From NCBI RefSeq assembly GCF_018531195.1, contig NZ_JAHDYS010000004.1, forward strand, positions 124,001-188,000: 64,000 nucleotides of DNA, in the 5' to 3' direction. The stretch comes from Pelotalea chapellei (GTDB lineage: Bacteria; Desulfobacterota; Desulfuromonadia; Geobacterales; Pseudopelobacteraceae). Positions 35,978 to 46,197 of the stretch are shown one piece after another. Position 1 is the stretch's first letter; each line of letters starts with the position of its first letter. Below the pieces are notes generated by a model. It was not told the origin of the DNA and ran no database searches. It saw only the letters and a list, made by a program, of their open reading frames with translations. A program made the position numbers and the translations under genes.

Positions 35978-37795
35978 ATGCAGGATAAAGCTGATTCATA
36001 CTGGGGCGGCATCGTCAAATCAATGGGGCTGGTATTTGGCGATATCGGCACCAGCCCGATCTACACCCTGACCGTCATCTTCGCCCTCACCGCGCCAACC
36101 CTTGATAACGTCTTCGGTATTCTCTCGCTTGTATTCTGGACTATGACAATACTTGTGACTGCCGAATACGCCTGGCTGGCAATGAGTCTGGGACGAAAAG
36201 GAGAAGGCGGCACCATCGTGCTCAAGGAAATCCTGGCGCGCATGCTCAAGCCTGGCCGCCAGCTTGGGTTCGTGATCTTTCTCTCGTATGTGGGGGTCTG
36301 CCTGCTCCTGGGAGATGGTGTCATCACCCCGGCAATATCGATCCTCTCGGCGGTTGAGGGGATGGCGCTCATTCCCGGCCTGGAACATACCTCTCAGAAT
36401 GTTCTGATCCTGGTTGCCGGAGTCATCGCAGTAGGGCTTTTTGTCGCCCAGTACAAAGGCACTGACAAGGTAGCCAAAGCCTTTGGCCCGATCATGGTGG
36501 TCTGGTTCGTCTCCCTCACGCTTTCCGGACTGACTTCAATCGCTTCCATGCCTTCCATTGCAATGGCGATCAGCCCGCACTATGCAATCAAATTCATGCT
36601 TCATCACGGGCTGACCGGCTTCTTCGTACTATCCGAGGTAATCCTGTGTGCCACAGGCGGTGAGGCGCTTTATGCCGACATGGGACACCTGGGACGGAAA
36701 CCGATCATGCGCGCCTGGTATTTTGCTTTTGTTGCATTGACTATTAACTACTTCGGTCAGGGTGCATACCTTTTCAAGCATCCCTATGCCAAAAACTATC
36801 TGTTCGGAATGGTCCAGCACCAGGCTCCGATACTCTACATTCCCTTTCTGATACTAACGGTCATGGCCACAGTCATCGCCTCCCAGGCCATGATCAGCGG
36901 TGTCTTCTCTGTTGTCTACCAGGGCATCACCACGCGCATCATGCCGCTTCTGCGGGTTGATTACACATCGACCCACTTCAAATCACAAATTTATATCAGC
37001 TCAATCAACTGGATGCTGATGACAGCCGTGCTCTTCATTATGCTGATTTTCCGCAAATCGGAGAACCTGGCGGCGGCCTACGGTTTAGCGGTGACCGGCA
37101 CAATGACCATCACCGGCATAATGATGGTCATGATCTTCAGCCGTACCACCAAAAAGTGGAAAGTGCCCCTGGCGGTCGGAATCACGATTGTGGATCTTAT
37201 CTTTTTCATCTCTTGTATGAACAAAATACCCCACGGCGGCTACTGGTCCATTGTCCTGGCCTCCTTCCCTTTTGCAACCATCCTGCTGTGGACCTATGGA
37301 CAACGGGCTCTTTACCGGGCTCTCAGACCGCTTGACTTTGAAACCTTCGAACTGGCCTACAATCAGATCTATGCCAAGGGACACAACATTCCCGGCACCG
37401 GATTATTCTTTGTCAAGGAGTGGAGCGTCATCCCTCCTTACCTGGTGCACTGCATTATCCGCAGCAACATCATCTACCAACGCAATGTGCTGATTTCCAT
37501 CATCAGAACCGACCATCCCTACGGCCAGCAGACCAGCCTGAAGTCCGATTTGGCTGTCGGATTGGATGCTGTCGAAGTCAAGGCCGGCTATATGGAGATG
37601 CTGGATATCGAAAGTATTCTGAGGGAAAAGGGAATACAGGAAAAAGTAATCTTTTACGGCATCGAAGATATTGCAACAGACAACCCGATCTGGAGGATCT
37701 TCTCCACTATCAAGCGCCAGACCCCCAACTTTGTGCAGTTCAACAAGTTGCCAGCGGCAAAACTTCAAGGTGTTGTAACAAGGGTAGAGATGTGA
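35978..37795 (+). CDS. kup: Low-affinity potassium transporter Kup
   Basis: This 605-residue inner-membrane transporter probably co-transports K+ and H+. It opens with the family signature GDIGTSPIYTL, has about twelve transmembrane helices in the first 430 residues (GDGVITPAISILSAVEG and CATGGEALYADMGH are conserved Kup phrases) and ends in a cytoplasmic domain of about 170 residues. GGAG precedes the ATG by about 10 bp. It follows the KdpD/KdpE-like pair in the same direction. Confidence 0.95.
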   Translation: MQDKADSYWGGIVKSMGLVFGDIGTSPIYTLTVIFALTAPTLDNVFGILSLVFWTMTILVTAEYAWLAMSLGRKGEGGTIVLKEILARMLKPGRQLGFVIFLSYVGVCLLLGDGVITPAISILSAVEGMALIPGLEHTSQNVLILVAGVIAVGLFVAQYKGTDKVAKAFGPIMVVWFVSLTLSGLTSIASMPSIAMAISPHYAIKFMLHHGLTGFFVLSEVILCATGGEALYADMGHLGRKPIMRAWYFAFVALTINYFGQGAYLFKHPYAKNYLFGMVQHQAPILYIPFLILTVMATVIASQAMISGVFSVVYQGITTRIMPLLRVDYTSTHFKSQIYISSINWMLMTAVLFIMLIFRKSENLAAAYGLAVTGTMTITGIMMVMIFSRTTKKWKVPLAVGITIVDLIFFISCMNKIPHGGYWSIVLASFPFATILLWTYGQRALYRALRPLDFETFELAYNQIYAKGHNIPGTGLFFVKEWSVIPPYLVHCIIRSNIIYQRNVLISIIRTDHPYGQQTSLKSDLAVGLDAVEVKAGYMEMLDIESILREKGIQEKVIFYGIEDIATDNPIWRIFSTIKRQTPNFVQFNKLPAAKLQGVVTRVEM

Positions 37796-37855
37796 TTCAC
37801 CTCTTGGCTACCGAATCAGTGGCCAAGGTTACTTCGCTGTAAATTCGTAGCTCAC

Positions 37856-37889
37856 GACACCACCATGGCCTCTCTGACATGGTGGTGTC
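37856..37889 (+). terminator. Inverted repeat after kup
   Basis: GACACCACCATG (37856-37867) and its exact complement (37878-37889) form a 12-bp stem with a 10-nt loop 60 bp past kup. There is no T-run. It probably ends the kup transcript. Confidence 0.6.
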
Positions 37890-38107
37890 AGCCCCCTTCA
37901 GCAGTATTCCTCCTATCGAAATTCTTCATCGGACATGAAATTAACCGTTCATAAAGATGCCTTCATTGGCACTCTTTTGGTTGTTGTACCAGAGCTTGTG
38001 TAGTATCTACTTTATTTTAGGCCACGGAACAATTTCGCCCGAGATAGAAGGCTCTGAAGCTGGCAATCTTAATAATTTAGCAGTTTGATTGTGTGATGGG
38101 GAAAAGT
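37890..38107. other. Leader region of the six-PAS hybrid kinase
   Basis: No gene is seen. A TTGGCAC at 37966 begins a sigma-54-like sequence but has GT instead of GC ten bases after GG, so it is only a near match. Confidence 0.35.
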
Positions 38108-41100
38108 ATGGATCAGACGGATTCCGGACAGGACGGAGTTGCTTCAGGCTTCGATTTCAAGGCTCTAGCCAGCCTCGCCCTCGATGCTGCACAGGATCAG
38201 GTTTTCTGGGTTGACGCAGTCGGGCGGGTGATCTATGCCAACCACAGCACCTGCTCCACCCTCGAATATTCGCAGGAGGAGCTGCTGACCATGACGGTTG
38301 GCCACTTCTGTCCCGACCTCACGGCGCACAAATGGGCTGAATACTGGCAACAACTGAAGTCTGCCGGACAGATGGCATCGAAGGTCAGGCAGCGTTCGCG
38401 CCTGGGAAAATACTACGTTATCGAGGTGTCGGCCACCTATCTGCATCAAGAGGGCAAGGAATTCTCATGCATCTTCGGAAGAAAGACAGCGCCCCGGACC
38501 TGTTTTGAGAATGATCTTACAGGGACCAAACAACAACTCGAAACCATTGTCGACACCATGCAGGCCGGTTTGATCATGGTCGATCCACAAGGCATCATCA
38601 CTTTCGCCAATCAACGTATGGCCGATATGTTCGGCTACCCTCTCGCTGAATTGATCGGCACTTCCTATTCGGAGCATGTCCATCCTACCCAGCGCAATGT
38701 TGGTGACGAGCGCATGCATCGACTCATAGCCGGTGATATAGACCATGTACACCACGAACGCTATTTTATGCGCAGGGATGGCCGCACCTTCTGGGGGCAC
38801 CTCAGTGGCAGGCGGCTCGAAGATTCCCAGGGAAAGATGATCTCGCTGGTAGGAGTCATCGCCGATATATCGGAGATAAAACAGGCTGAGGAAGACCTAA
38901 AAAAAAGGGAGCAGCAGTTTACCTCCCTGGCAGAGAACCTGCCGGACATCGTGGCACGTATCGATCGTGCTCACCGTTATGTTTATATCAATCGCCAGAT
39001 TGAGGCGGTGTCTGGTAGTCCGGCAGAGTTTTTTTTTGGCAAAAACCATTGGGAACTGGGCTTTAATCCCGAACTGATCAAGCTTTGGGTTGAGGCAGTC
39101 ACCAAGGCCTTTGACACCGGAGAAATTGTCAATGTGCGTTTTGAATATGAGGCAGAGACCGGGATCAGACACTTTGAATCACGTGTCGTCCCGGAACGAA
39201 ATAACGATGGCGTTACAGAGTTTATATTAAGTATTTCACGAGACGTCACGGATTCCATGCGTGCAGAAAAACAGCTTAGGGAAAGTGAAGAACGCTATCG
39301 CACCATCATAGAGAATATGCAGGATGTGTATTACCGATCGGATGCGGAAGGGCAGCTGATCATGGTCAGCCCCTCAGGCGTATCTCTTCTTGGCTATGAT
39401 AATGTGGATCAGGTTTTAGGACTTAACATCAGGAACACCTTCTATTATGACCCGATGGAGCGTGACGCTTTCCTCCACAATCTGCGTCTTAAAGGCCAGG
39501 TCAATGGCTATGAACTGAATCTGAAACGCCGGGACGGAACTCCGCTGCCTGTCGCCACATCCAGCCGGCTCCTTTTTGCAGCGGATGGCACCTTTACCGG
39601 AGTCGAGGGCATCTACCGGGACATCAGCCTGTTTCGGAAAGCTATGGACCAGCTAAGGGCCAGCGAAGAAAAATTTGAGCGAGCATTCAAACACGCGCCG
39701 GTGTTGATGGCTATCAACGACGTTGAAGATGGACGTTTTCTGGAGATCAATGACAGGTCCCTTGAGATTTCCGGCTTCAGTCGCGAAGAAGTCCTTGGAA
39801 GAACTCCGCTTGAAATAGGCTGGATATCCCCTTCCGGGCGAAATCAGATAATCTCGATCCTCAAGCGCGACGGCCGTATACAGGATTTTGAACTTGTCCT
39901 GGCGGCTAAAGATGGTACGCCGATATATTGTTTATACTCAGCAGAACTGATCACGGTTGAAGGAAAAGACCGACTGCTTTCCATCGCTCTGGACCTTACC
40001 CAGCGCAGAAAGATCGAAGAATCCCTCAGCCACTCCCAAAAACTTATTTTCAGCATCGTTGAGAATGCCCCTTCTGCCTATTTCGTCAAAGATGTACAGG
40101 ATAACTTCCGGATAGTTTTGTGGAATAAAGCTGCTGAAAAGATATTCGATTTACCGGCAATAGACATGATCGGCAAGAATGACCACGACGTATGGCCAAA
40201 GGAGCAAGCGGACATATACCTTGAACTTGACCGTACAGTGGTGGCAACACGAACACCGTTGGACATTCCTGAACTGATCTGCACCCATGCCAGCAGGGGA
40301 ACGATCTATCTGCGTACACGCAAGGTACCATTATTCGACAACAACGGTAATGTAAGCCATCTTGTGGTGATATGCGACGACATCACACAGCACCGCATGA
40401 TGCTGGCTGAAATCGTTAAAAACCAGAAACTTGAATCATTGGGAGTCCTGGCAGGTGGAATCGCTCACGACTTCAACAATATTCTTACCGGGGTCATCGG
40501 TAATATCTCATTTGCCAGAGCCTTTCTGGATAAAGACCATAAATCGACTAAAATACTTCTCAAAGCAGAGAAGGCCGCCAATCGGGCTGCCGATCTTGCC
40601 CAGCAACTGCTTACTTTTGCCAAAGGGAGCCAACCGATCAAACAACCTGTTTCAATACGGGTCATCATCGCAGAGTCAGCCTCGTTTGTTTTGCGCGGCT
40701 CCAACGTATCTATCACTATTGAAATCCCCAATGACCTCCCTGCTGTCGAAGCCGACGAAGGTCAACTCGGCCAAGTCTTCAATAATCTCATTATCAATGC
40801 ATCCCAATCCATGCCGGAAGGGGGTGCAATAATCATCAGAGGGAGGCAGGTGACGGTCACTGCCGCTGATGGACTCTTGCTGGCCCCGGGCCGGTACGTA
40901 CAAGTCCGTGTAACCGATACGGGATGTGGCATTTCTGAAAAAGATCAAAAAAGGATCTTCGACCCTTATTTCAGCACCAAGCTCTCGGGCAGCGGCCTTG
41001 GCCTTGCGTCAGCCCACTCCATCATCACTCAACATGGCGGATCTATCACGGTCATCTCAGAGGTTGCCAAAGGCACGACATTTGAACTACTACTGCCTGT

Positions 41101-41551
41101 CAGTGACAAGCAGCCTGTCCAAAAAATCATTTCCAAAGAATCGGTTACGTTGGGGGAAAAAATGGGACTTTCCGTGCTTGTGATGGACGACGAGGAGATC
41201 ATCAGAGATATGACTTCGATGATTTTAGAGGAATTGGGTTACCAGTCCCAGACCTGTGCCAGCGGCGAAGAAGCGGTTGCGCTGTACAAGGCGGCACAGA
41301 AGCTTGGAACCCCCTATTCCGCGGCAATAATGGATTTGACAATTCCGGGGGGAATGGGCGGCAAAGAGGCGGCACAGCACATCCTGGAGATAGACCCGCA
41401 CGCTCGACTGATTGTATCAAGCGGATACTCTGCAGATGCCATCATGGCCGATTATGCTAAATTCGGATTTTGCGCCACACTGCTTAAGCCTTACAGTGTT
41501 GAAGAAATCATAAAAGTTCTGGGCACTGTGCTCTTAAACCGGTGCAGCTGA
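38108..41551 (+). CDS. Large hybrid histidine kinase with six PAS domains and a receiver
   Basis: This protein of about 1147 residues has no transmembrane segment. I count six PAS units of about 120-130 residues each, roughly 20-130, 135-260, 265-385, 390-510, 515-635 and 640-770. HisKA (GGIAHDFNNILTGV), HATPase (NNLIINASQSMPEGG, DTGCGI, GSGLGLASAHS) and a C-terminal receiver (IMDLTIPGG with the phosphoacceptor Asp, LLKPYS) follow. The receiver may pass phosphate to an unlinked HPt protein or feed back. The start is set at ATG 38108, after GGGGAA; upstream in-frame GTG and ATG codons have no ribosome site. It converges with the next hybrid kinase. Confidence 0.9.
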   Translation: MDQTDSGQDGVASGFDFKALASLALDAAQDQVFWVDAVGRVIYANHSTCSTLEYSQEELLTMTVGHFCPDLTAHKWAEYWQQLKSAGQMASKVRQRSRLGKYYVIEVSATYLHQEGKEFSCIFGRKTAPRTCFENDLTGTKQQLETIVDTMQAGLIMVDPQGIITFANQRMADMFGYPLAELIGTSYSEHVHPTQRNVGDERMHRLIAGDIDHVHHERYFMRRDGRTFWGHLSGRRLEDSQGKMISLVGVIADISEIKQAEEDLKKREQQFTSLAENLPDIVARIDRAHRYVYINRQIEAVSGSPAEFFFGKNHWELGFNPELIKLWVEAVTKAFDTGEIVNVRFEYEAETGIRHFESRVVPERNNDGVTEFILSISRDVTDSMRAEKQLRESEERYRTIIENMQDVYYRSDAEGQLIMVSPSGVSLLGYDNVDQVLGLNIRNTFYYDPMERDAFLHNLRLKGQVNGYELNLKRRDGTPLPVATSSRLLFAADGTFTGVEGIYRDISLFRKAMDQLRASEEKFERAFKHAPVLMAINDVEDGRFLEINDRSLEISGFSREEVLGRTPLEIGWISPSGRNQIISILKRDGRIQDFELVLAAKDGTPIYCLYSAELITVEGKDRLLSIALDLTQRRKIEESLSHSQKLIFSIVENAPSAYFVKDVQDNFRIVLWNKAAEKIFDLPAIDMIGKNDHDVWPKEQADIYLELDRTVVATRTPLDIPELICTHASRGTIYLRTRKVPLFDNNGNVSHLVVICDDITQHRMMLAEIVKNQKLESLGVLAGGIAHDFNNILTGVIGNISFARAFLDKDHKSTKILLKAEKAANRAADLAQQLLTFAKGSQPIKQPVSIRVIIAESASFVLRGSNVSITIEIPNDLPAVEADEGQLGQVFNNLIINASQSMPEGGAIIIRGRQVTVTAADGLLLAPGRYVQVRVTDTGCGISEKDQKRIFDPYFSTKLSGSGLGLASAHSIITQHGGSITVISEVAKGTTFELLLPVSDKQPVQKIISKESVTLGEKMGLSVLVMDDEEIIRDMTSMILEELGYQSQTCASGEEAVALYKAAQKLGTPYSAAIMDLTIPGGMGGKEAAQHILEIDPHARLIVSSGYSADAIMADYAKFGFCATLLKPYSVEEIIKVLGTVLLNRCS

Positions 41552-41570
41552 ATCACACACATGAACAACA

Positions 41571-44500
41571 TCACGAACCAACAGCTCCAGGTAATCTACC
41601 GGGCCTATTCTTAATGGCCTCCCTCATCACCGTAAAAAGATTCTTAAAATCAATTGGTTTTGGGACATATGCGTCCATGCCCGAGGCAAGGCATTTTTGC
41701 ACATCTTCTTTCGAAGCATGCGCTGTAACGGCGATTATTGCAGTATGGCCGCCTCGCACCCGCTCCTTCTCCCGAATAGCATGAGTCGCTTCAAAACCGT
41801 CAAGCCGCGGCATCTGAATGTCCATCAGCACAAGATCGTAGTTTCCTTTTTCCCACATTTCCACCGCCTCACATCCATCCTCGGCAACATCAAGCTCATA
41901 TCTTGACTTTATCAGCATGTTCCCGAGCAACTGCCGGATTGTTGGGTCATCCTCGGCAAGAAGCACCCGCGCGGGCTTTTGCTCTCCAGCAGCAGAAATT
42001 GCTGTCCCGGTTGTTTCAGCTTTCATCGCCGGAGGTTCATCAATCTGCGGCTTCTCTTCTGCAAAGGGAATCGTGAAGGAGAACCTGCTGCCCTCTCCCT
42101 CCCTGCTTTCAAAGGAGATAGTTCCGCCTAACAATTGGACTATTTCCTTGCTGATAAAAAGCCCAAGCCCAATCCCGCCATAACTTCGGCTGTGGGATGC
42201 ATCCACTTGGCTGAACGCCTGAAACAGCAGCTCTTTCTTGCTCTCGGCAATACCTATGCCGGTGTCAATGACGGCGAAGGTAATTTCCCTGGGCTGACCG
42301 GAAGTCATTTCACCAGCAGTAATACGTACTTCGACCTTGCCCTGTCCGGTAAACTTTACGGCATTACTAAGCAAATTGAGGAGAATCTGACGCAACCGCA
42401 CCTGATCACCAACCACCTGATCCGGAACCTCATCTGCCACTGAAAGGAGAAGGTCAAGCCCTTTGCGGTGCGCTTCGGAAGCGATTATATCAATTGCTTC
42501 AGAAATGCATCGCCTCAAAAGAAAAGGTTTTTTTTCAATGGAAAGCCTTCCGGCAGCAACATTGGTCACATCCAGGATATCGTTAAGGATCTGAAGCAGC
42601 GACCGGGCCGAGTTCAGCGTTGTTTCCAGACAGTCCCGTGCTGTCGGATTGAGATCTTCCTCCAGGGCAAGTTGAACCATACCGATAATTGCTGTCATCG
42701 GGGTCCGGAGTTCATGACTCATGTTTGCCAGAAACTGACTTTTCGCCGAGTTTGCCGCTTCAGCTGTTTCCTTTGCCAATCGCAGGAATTCCCTTGTCTG
42801 CATCTGCTCGCTGACATCCATAACAGCTACCGCGCATCCCGCCACCTGACCCTTTGCATCGTGAAATGGTGCGGCGCTGTTATGAATGTATGCGTGAGAC
42901 CCATCAAGACGTTCAATCCTCAGCAATTGCTCTACCGCTTTCTCATCTTTCCACAGAGCTCGAGCCGAAGCCCATTCCTCCGGCTGGACCCGTTTGCCGT
43001 TTTCCACAAACCAGGCATTGTAAACGGAACATTGTTGGTTCGCGTCACGAAGCGAAGTATCAGATCCTGACCAGATCTCCCTGTACATCGGATTCGACCT
43101 GATAAGTTCTCCTCTTGCATCGCGAATTGCCACACCTACTGGAAGTACCTCCATAATCACTTCCAGATAGCTTTTCTCTTGCACGGCAATAACACGGGCG
43201 GCTTCAAGCGCCTCCTCGGCCAGCCTGCGTCTGGTGATATCAAAACCGACTCCCAGCAGACATACCTGCCCGGAGATAATGGTTCTGACCCCAGTGAAGT
43301 AATAAGGCTTTGACGTCCCGTCCCTTGAGACAAAGTCAGCCTCCACCTCCCCTGTACCTTTACTGAAGACATCCCGGATACAAGCAGCCACCAATTCCCT
43401 GTCGTCATCCTTGAAAAAGTCCAGCGGGCTCATGCGGGCAATTTCGCTTCCGGAGCAACCGGTAACCTGCTCTAAATTATGATTCCAACGAATAAACTTG
43501 AAATGGTCATCGAACAGATAAAAAATTCCAGGCAAGGTATTGAGAACGGTATCAGAGAAATCCCGCTCGTTACGAAGAGCATCCTCCGTCTGTTTCTGTG
43601 CGGTGATATCCGTTGCCACTCCATCCCAAAAAACCTGCCCCCCCGGCTTTCGACGGGGACGCGACCGCAGTTGCAGCCATCGCCACTCCCCGTCGGTTGG
43701 TCGGCGCATGCGCAATTCAACATGGAAATCAGACATATTCATCTTGCTGGCTGCTTCCGTTGCCGACAAGAGTGGCAATTGTGTCGGATCGATCTGCCTG
43801 TGCAGGATTCCTGCATCCTGCATCACCTCAAGCCTGCTCACACCATGAACTTTCTCCACGCCGGCACTTAGGTATAAAAAACGATGTATCGAATCATCAT
43901 GAAGATATTGATAGACATAGCTGTTTGGCAGATTGTCACTCAGCAGGAGCAGCCGCTCCATGCTTTCCCGGTATTCAGCTGTTCTTTCAGCGACCTGGGT
44001 TTCGAGCTTTATTTCCTGCGCCTTCGACTCAACCAGCAATTTTGCCAGCCAAGCCAGCAGCAAACTGGTCAATAGTCCAAGTGCAATCTTAAAAGTTAAC
44101 CACAAGGAATGGCCCCAACCGCCTACAGGGGCAACACTCAGTATCCATGTGCCATTGGGCAACTCCAGCGACTGCAGTACAGGCTCCTCCAAAGGAAGGT
44201 TCGAGGATGATGCTATTATCTGTTTCTTATTCGTGTCAGGATGTTTGCGCCAGAGCTCATATGCCAGGCCACGCTCGGTAAGTTGGGAAAGCCTTGCCGG
44301 GGCAAGGGTTTCAGGAAATCGGATCAGAACCGAGGTGAATCCCCAGAAAATCTTGTGACCTTGCGGGTCATCAAGGAATACCGGCAGACGAGCAACTGCC
44401 CCCAATCCCCCCTGAAGCAGCTCAAATGGTCCGGCAAGCGTAAGCTGACCGGTGTTGCGAGCGAGCAATGCCTCCTTGTTGCGCACAGGATCTTTAAGCA

Positions 44501-44885
44501 GATCGTGGTTGATTGCACCTTCATTGCCAGCACGCGGAATGGTGTATTTAATAACTCCTTCGGGCGCTAATTGCAGGGCGGCAACTCCAGGATAAAAGGG
44601 CAGCATCTGGAGTGCGACCGTATCGAAATCCTTAATTACTCCATTTCCCTGGCGCACAAGTGCAGCCAAAGCGTAACTGGCTGAAAAAACCCGCTCAAGA
44701 TGACGCTGCAGCAAAACAGCATGATCAGCCGCAAACAGGGAAACCTCAGAGCGCGCTTCTTTAAGATGATATTTTTCCAGACGCCAGAGCAGTGCAGCAA
44801 AAGCAATGGCAGCAACAACAAAGACAAGAACCGCGATGATCTTCGGGCGGGGCAAGGCTGTCACTATGACCTTTGGGTTCTTCAT
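41571..44885 (-). CDS. CHASE-PAS hybrid histidine kinase with receiver
   Basis: This membrane kinase of about 1104 residues has TM1 (about residues 15-35), an extracytoplasmic CHASE-type domain (about 55-260), TM2 (about 268-288), three PAS units (about 305-430, 435-560 and 565-690), HisKA with NMSHELRTPM, HATPase (NLLSNAVKF, DTGIGIAES, GIGLGLFIS) and a receiver (LVLMDIQMPRLDG, YVPKPI). CHASE domains bind small extracellular ligands in other families. A TTG start at 44906 is possible, but AAGG lies before the ATGATG at 44888/44885. No separate response regulator or HPt gene is adjacent. Confidence 0.9.
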   Translation of the reverse strand: MKNPKVIVTALPRPKIIAVLVFVVAAIAFAALLWRLEKYHLKEARSEVSLFAADHAVLLQRHLERVFSASYALAALVRQGNGVIKDFDTVALQMLPFYPGVAALQLAPEGVIKYTIPRAGNEGAINHDLLKDPVRNKEALLARNTGQLTLAGPFELLQGGLGAVARLPVFLDDPQGHKIFWGFTSVLIRFPETLAPARLSQLTERGLAYELWRKHPDTNKKQIIASSSNLPLEEPVLQSLELPNGTWILSVAPVGGWGHSLWLTFKIALGLLTSLLLAWLAKLLVESKAQEIKLETQVAERTAEYRESMERLLLLSDNLPNSYVYQYLHDDSIHRFLYLSAGVEKVHGVSRLEVMQDAGILHRQIDPTQLPLLSATEAASKMNMSDFHVELRMRRPTDGEWRWLQLRSRPRRKPGGQVFWDGVATDITAQKQTEDALRNERDFSDTVLNTLPGIFYLFDDHFKFIRWNHNLEQVTGCSGSEIARMSPLDFFKDDDRELVAACIRDVFSKGTGEVEADFVSRDGTSKPYYFTGVRTIISGQVCLLGVGFDITRRRLAEEALEAARVIAVQEKSYLEVIMEVLPVGVAIRDARGELIRSNPMYREIWSGSDTSLRDANQQCSVYNAWFVENGKRVQPEEWASARALWKDEKAVEQLLRIERLDGSHAYIHNSAAPFHDAKGQVAGCAVAVMDVSEQMQTREFLRLAKETAEAANSAKSQFLANMSHELRTPMTAIIGMVQLALEEDLNPTARDCLETTLNSARSLLQILNDILDVTNVAAGRLSIEKKPFLLRRCISEAIDIIASEAHRKGLDLLLSVADEVPDQVVGDQVRLRQILLNLLSNAVKFTGQGKVEVRITAGEMTSGQPREITFAVIDTGIGIAESKKELLFQAFSQVDASHSRSYGGIGLGLFISKEIVQLLGGTISFESREGEGSRFSFTIPFAEEKPQIDEPPAMKAETTGTAISAAGEQKPARVLLAEDDPTIRQLLGNMLIKSRYELDVAEDGCEAVEMWEKGNYDLVLMDIQMPRLDGFEATHAIREKERVRGGHTAIIAVTAHASKEDVQKCLASGMDAYVPKPIDFKNLFTVMREAIKNRPGRLPGAVGS

Positions 44886-45046
44886 CATATCCTTGGCAAT
44901 GGACAAGCTTACAAGAATGAGGGGGGCTTTCAGGACAGCAACCTTATCTGAAAGTATAGCAGCGGCTGGAGGTTATACAATTTCATGCGATCAGCCCGGT
45001 AAAGCAGAATTTTTACTTTTTACAGATTCGCAGACGCTCAAACTAC

Positions 45047-45084
45047 AAAAGCCGGATGCCTCCTTGAGGACATCCGACTTTTTT
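45047..45084 (-). terminator. Rho-independent terminator near the CDF transporter
   Basis: The stem AAAAGCCGGATG/CATCCGACTTTT, with one mismatch and a 12-nt loop, is flanked by A- and T-runs, so it can work in both directions. It lies 44 bp past the cation-transporter stop codon. Confidence 0.65.
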
Positions 45085-45127
45085 AGTATCTGGTTCTGCC
45101 CGCAATCAGGCAGCCTCAAGCAAATTT

Positions 45128-45742
45128 TCAGATTGCCGCACGCAGCTCTGCCACTGCAGAAGAAATAACGCGAATGGCAGAACTCGCCAAGAGCCAAACC
45201 AGCCCCAATGCAACTACAGTATCAGGCCAAGCTGAACCTGTAAGCCAAACCCCACCAGCTGCCACAAAAACTGATAGATTTGATGCGATGTCGTTTCGCG
45301 AGCATTCCCAGACCGAGCTCATGTTTACGTCTTCGTGGCGATGTCGCCATAACAGAAATAGACAGATGGAGTTTGCGGCAAGACCAAGCAAACTGAAGGT
45401 GCCCATGACCTCGAAAACAGGAACGCTTGGCACGAGATACTTGTACAGGATTTGAGCGACCACAACGACAGCAGCAAGCAGGATAAGCCCCCCCTTGAAA
45501 AGGGCTACTTTTGCCTTGATGGCAGACTCCTTCGAGACAGCATAAATGCTGAGAGCATATGTCAAGGCATCTCCGAGGTTGTCAAGGCTATCAGCCAGCA
45601 GCGCGGTAGATTTGCCGTATAAAGCTGCTGCAACGATGACAAGAAACATCACGGCATTGATGCCGAGGACGACTTGCAATGTTCCGCGTTGCCGTTCTCG
45701 CAATCTGTCCAGCGAACAATTGTCTTCACAACAGCAACCCAT
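45128..45742 (-). CDS. Short cation diffusion facilitator (CDF) family transporter
   Basis: This 204-residue inner-membrane protein has six predicted helices and the CDF metal-site phrases ADSLDNLGDALTYALS (helix 2) and NDIASNLSVFVAAGGVW (helix 5), both carrying the Asp/Asn pairs of the transport site. Unlike most CDF proteins of about 300 residues, it lacks the C-terminal cytosolic metal-binding domain. The N-terminus begins MGCCCEDNC, a cysteine cluster that could bind a soft metal. The likely role is efflux of Zn, Co or similar ions; specificity cannot be told. Confidence 0.85.
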   Translation of the reverse strand: MGCCCEDNCSLDRLRERQRGTLQVVLGINAVMFLVIVAAALYGKSTALLADSLDNLGDALTYALSIYAVSKESAIKAKVALFKGGLILLAAVVVVAQILYKYLVPSVPVFEVMGTFSLLGLAANSICLFLLWRHRHEDVNMSSVWECSRNDIASNLSVFVAAGGVWLTGSAWPDTVVALGLVWLLASSAIRVISSAVAELRAAI

Positions 45743-45789
45743 CCTCTAATCCTCTGTGGCCTCACTACCCTGGATCAGGTGTAGCAATA

Positions 45790-46197
45790 TCAAGCCGTTT
45801 TTTGTTTTATATACACACCTATCGCTGCGTCTGATGAGGAAATGTGATGGATGAGCCATTTGACGAGAAACTTGTTGGTGTCAACAAGGTGCTGTGTAGT
45901 CACACCTTCTTTTTCAATATCCTTTTTCAGGTTGTTGATACGAATAGCAAAGGATTCATGCTCTTTTACATGGGCTTCATAGTCGGGATAATTATGTCTC
46001 CGCTGAATTTCTTCTTCGTCCTGAAAATGCTGGATTGCATATTCATCAAGAAAGACCAGCAGTTTTTTCAGCTCGCTCGCTCCCTGCCCCATTTCACACG
46101 CTTTCAAAAGCTGATCGAATTTTGAAACCAGTTCTTTGTGCTGGCCATCGATCACCACGTCACCAATTGAAAGAGATTCATGCCATTGGATTCCCAT
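45790..46197 (-). CDS. Bacteriohemerythrin
   Basis: This 135-residue protein forms a four-helix bundle with a di-iron site that binds O2. All seven ligands are in register: His20 (DGQH), His57 and Glu61 (HFQDEE), His76 and His80 (AHVKEH), His117 (WLIHHI) and Asp123. The start at 46197 is chosen because GGAGG lies 6 bp upstream; the ATG at 46209 contains that GGAGG and cannot use it. It lies next to the heme-type GGDEF-EAL gene, so an O2-handling or sensing link is plausible. Confidence 0.93.
   Translation of the reverse strand: MGIQWHESLSIGDVVIDGQHKELVSKFDQLLKACEMGQGASELKKLLVFLDEYAIQHFQDEEEIQRRHNYPDYEAHVKEHESFAIRINNLKKDIEKEGVTTQHLVDTNKFLVKWLIHHISSSDAAIGVYIKQKTA

Noticed and set aside
37966-37982. 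TTGGCAC upstream of the six-PAS hybrid kinase, resembling a sigma-54 promoter
   Set aside because: GG-N10 is followed by GT rather than GC; kept only as a near match.
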